Assembly: GCA_027627225.1 (NCBI GenBank)
Contig: CM051034.1
Location: forward strand, 40,653,048 to 40,717,047
Reading direction: 5' to 3'
Source: Congeria kusceri
Lineage: Eukaryota; Mollusca; Bivalvia; Myida; Dreissenidae
Length of the DNA: 64,000 nt
The position numbers and the translations under genes were made by a program. Positions 63,501 to 64,000 of the stretch are shown here, piece by piece (position 1 is the stretch's first letter; every line of letters starts with the position of its first letter). Below the pieces are notes generated by a model. That model searched no databases and had not been told where the DNA came from. It saw only the letters and a program-made list of their open reading frames with translations.

Positions 63501-64000
63501 AAAGCCAGTAATGTTGGGCAGACCAAAATTCTTCAAAAGCCAGCAGATGTTGGCCGACTGGAGATTCTCAATAACCAGCAGGTGTGGGCTGTCTGGAAAT
63601 CCTCGATAGCCTTTAGATGTGGGCTGACTGGAAATCCTAGACAGCCTTTAAATGTGGGGTAAAGGACAATCCTCGACAGACTTTTAGATGTGGGCTGACT
63701 CGAAATCTTAGACAGCCTTTAGATGTGGGCTGACTGGAAATTCTTCACAGCCTTTAGATGTGGGCTGACTGGAAACCATTCACAGCCAGTAGATGTGGGC
63801 TGACTGGAAATCCTTGACAGCCAGTAGATGTCGGCTGACTAGAAACCCTTGACAGCTTTTAAATGTGCGCTGACTGGAAATTCTTCACAGCCAGTAGATG
63901 TGGGTTGACTGAAAATCCTCGACAGCCAGTAGATGTGGGCTGACTGGAAACTCTTCACAGCCTTTAGATCTGGGCTGACTGGAAATCCTTCACAGCCAGT
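57509..64000. repeat. segmental duplication copy B (no piggyBac)
   Basis: This is collinear with 32915-41900 minus the piggyBac element. It holds ~165-bp repeats (57509-58360), conserved repeat end with an intact single TTAA (about 58885-58888), gtgaccttgacc repeats (58890-60870), low-copy DNA (60870-63440) and the 35-bp minisatellite from about 63455 to the window end. It starts within three bases of the transposon's right terminus. It keeps ~97 bp (63226-63322) that copy A lacks. No gene is seen; matching short frames are shared with copy A. Confidence 0.9.
63455..64000. repeat. 35-bp minisatellite (copy B, cut by window end)
   Basis: This is the same unit as at 41060-42245 (gccagtagatgtgggctgac, tggaaatccttgaca). 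About 15 copies are visible before the window ends. Unit variants follow the same order as in copy A for the first dozen units. Confidence 0.9.

Overview
The window looks like repeat-rich, intron-bearing animal DNA, most likely from a bivalve mollusc. All genes found have GT-AG introns and AATAAA signals. The sequence also carries mollusc-style dispersed families: tandem units containing gtgaccttgacc, blocks ending near gagcactttgttctcagg, and tRNA-headed SINEs. No ordinary host gene could be supported; every convincing coding region lies inside a mobile element. The organism call is an inference from repeat style.

Layout. 1-21770 is a satellite field built from diverged ~450-bp monomers. Its core (about 8598-20367) is ~13 copies of a homogenised ~898-bp dimeric higher-order repeat. 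The field is broken by a foldback element (4786-6782), and the same ~470-bp non-satellite segment occurs near its left side (530-1000) and at its right edge (21770-22225). 22340-25600 is AT-rich and holds two tRNA-derived SINEs. 25600-28690 is a duplicated module with a GT-rich 69-bp minisatellite. 28700-32540 has dispersed repeats and a dead LINE 3' end. 32541-42245 is copy A of a young segmental duplication whose copy B is 57509-64000. Copy A holds a 2235-bp piggyBac element (34296-36530) with a TTAA target duplication; copy B has the empty TTAA site. 42246-46168 has a third SINE and a long-spaced perfect inverted repeat but no gene.

Main find. 46169-57506 reads as one 11.3-kb DNA transposon with imperfect terminal inverted repeats (26 of 31 bases match) and dense subterminal repeats at both ends. 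It carries three apparently intact genes. The first is a five-exon, 906-residue tnp2/CACTA-like transposase on the minus strand, with candidate D-D-E residues. Divergent from it across a 438-bp promoter region lies a small two-exon gene (119 residues). Downstream of that is an eight-exon gene (300 residues) with a C-terminal BEN domain. Manually traced splice phases agree at every junction. Proposed model: the transposase cuts the ends, while the BEN protein is a DNA-binding partner for the subterminal repeats, by analogy with the TnpD/TnpA pair of plant En/Spm. That role is inference.
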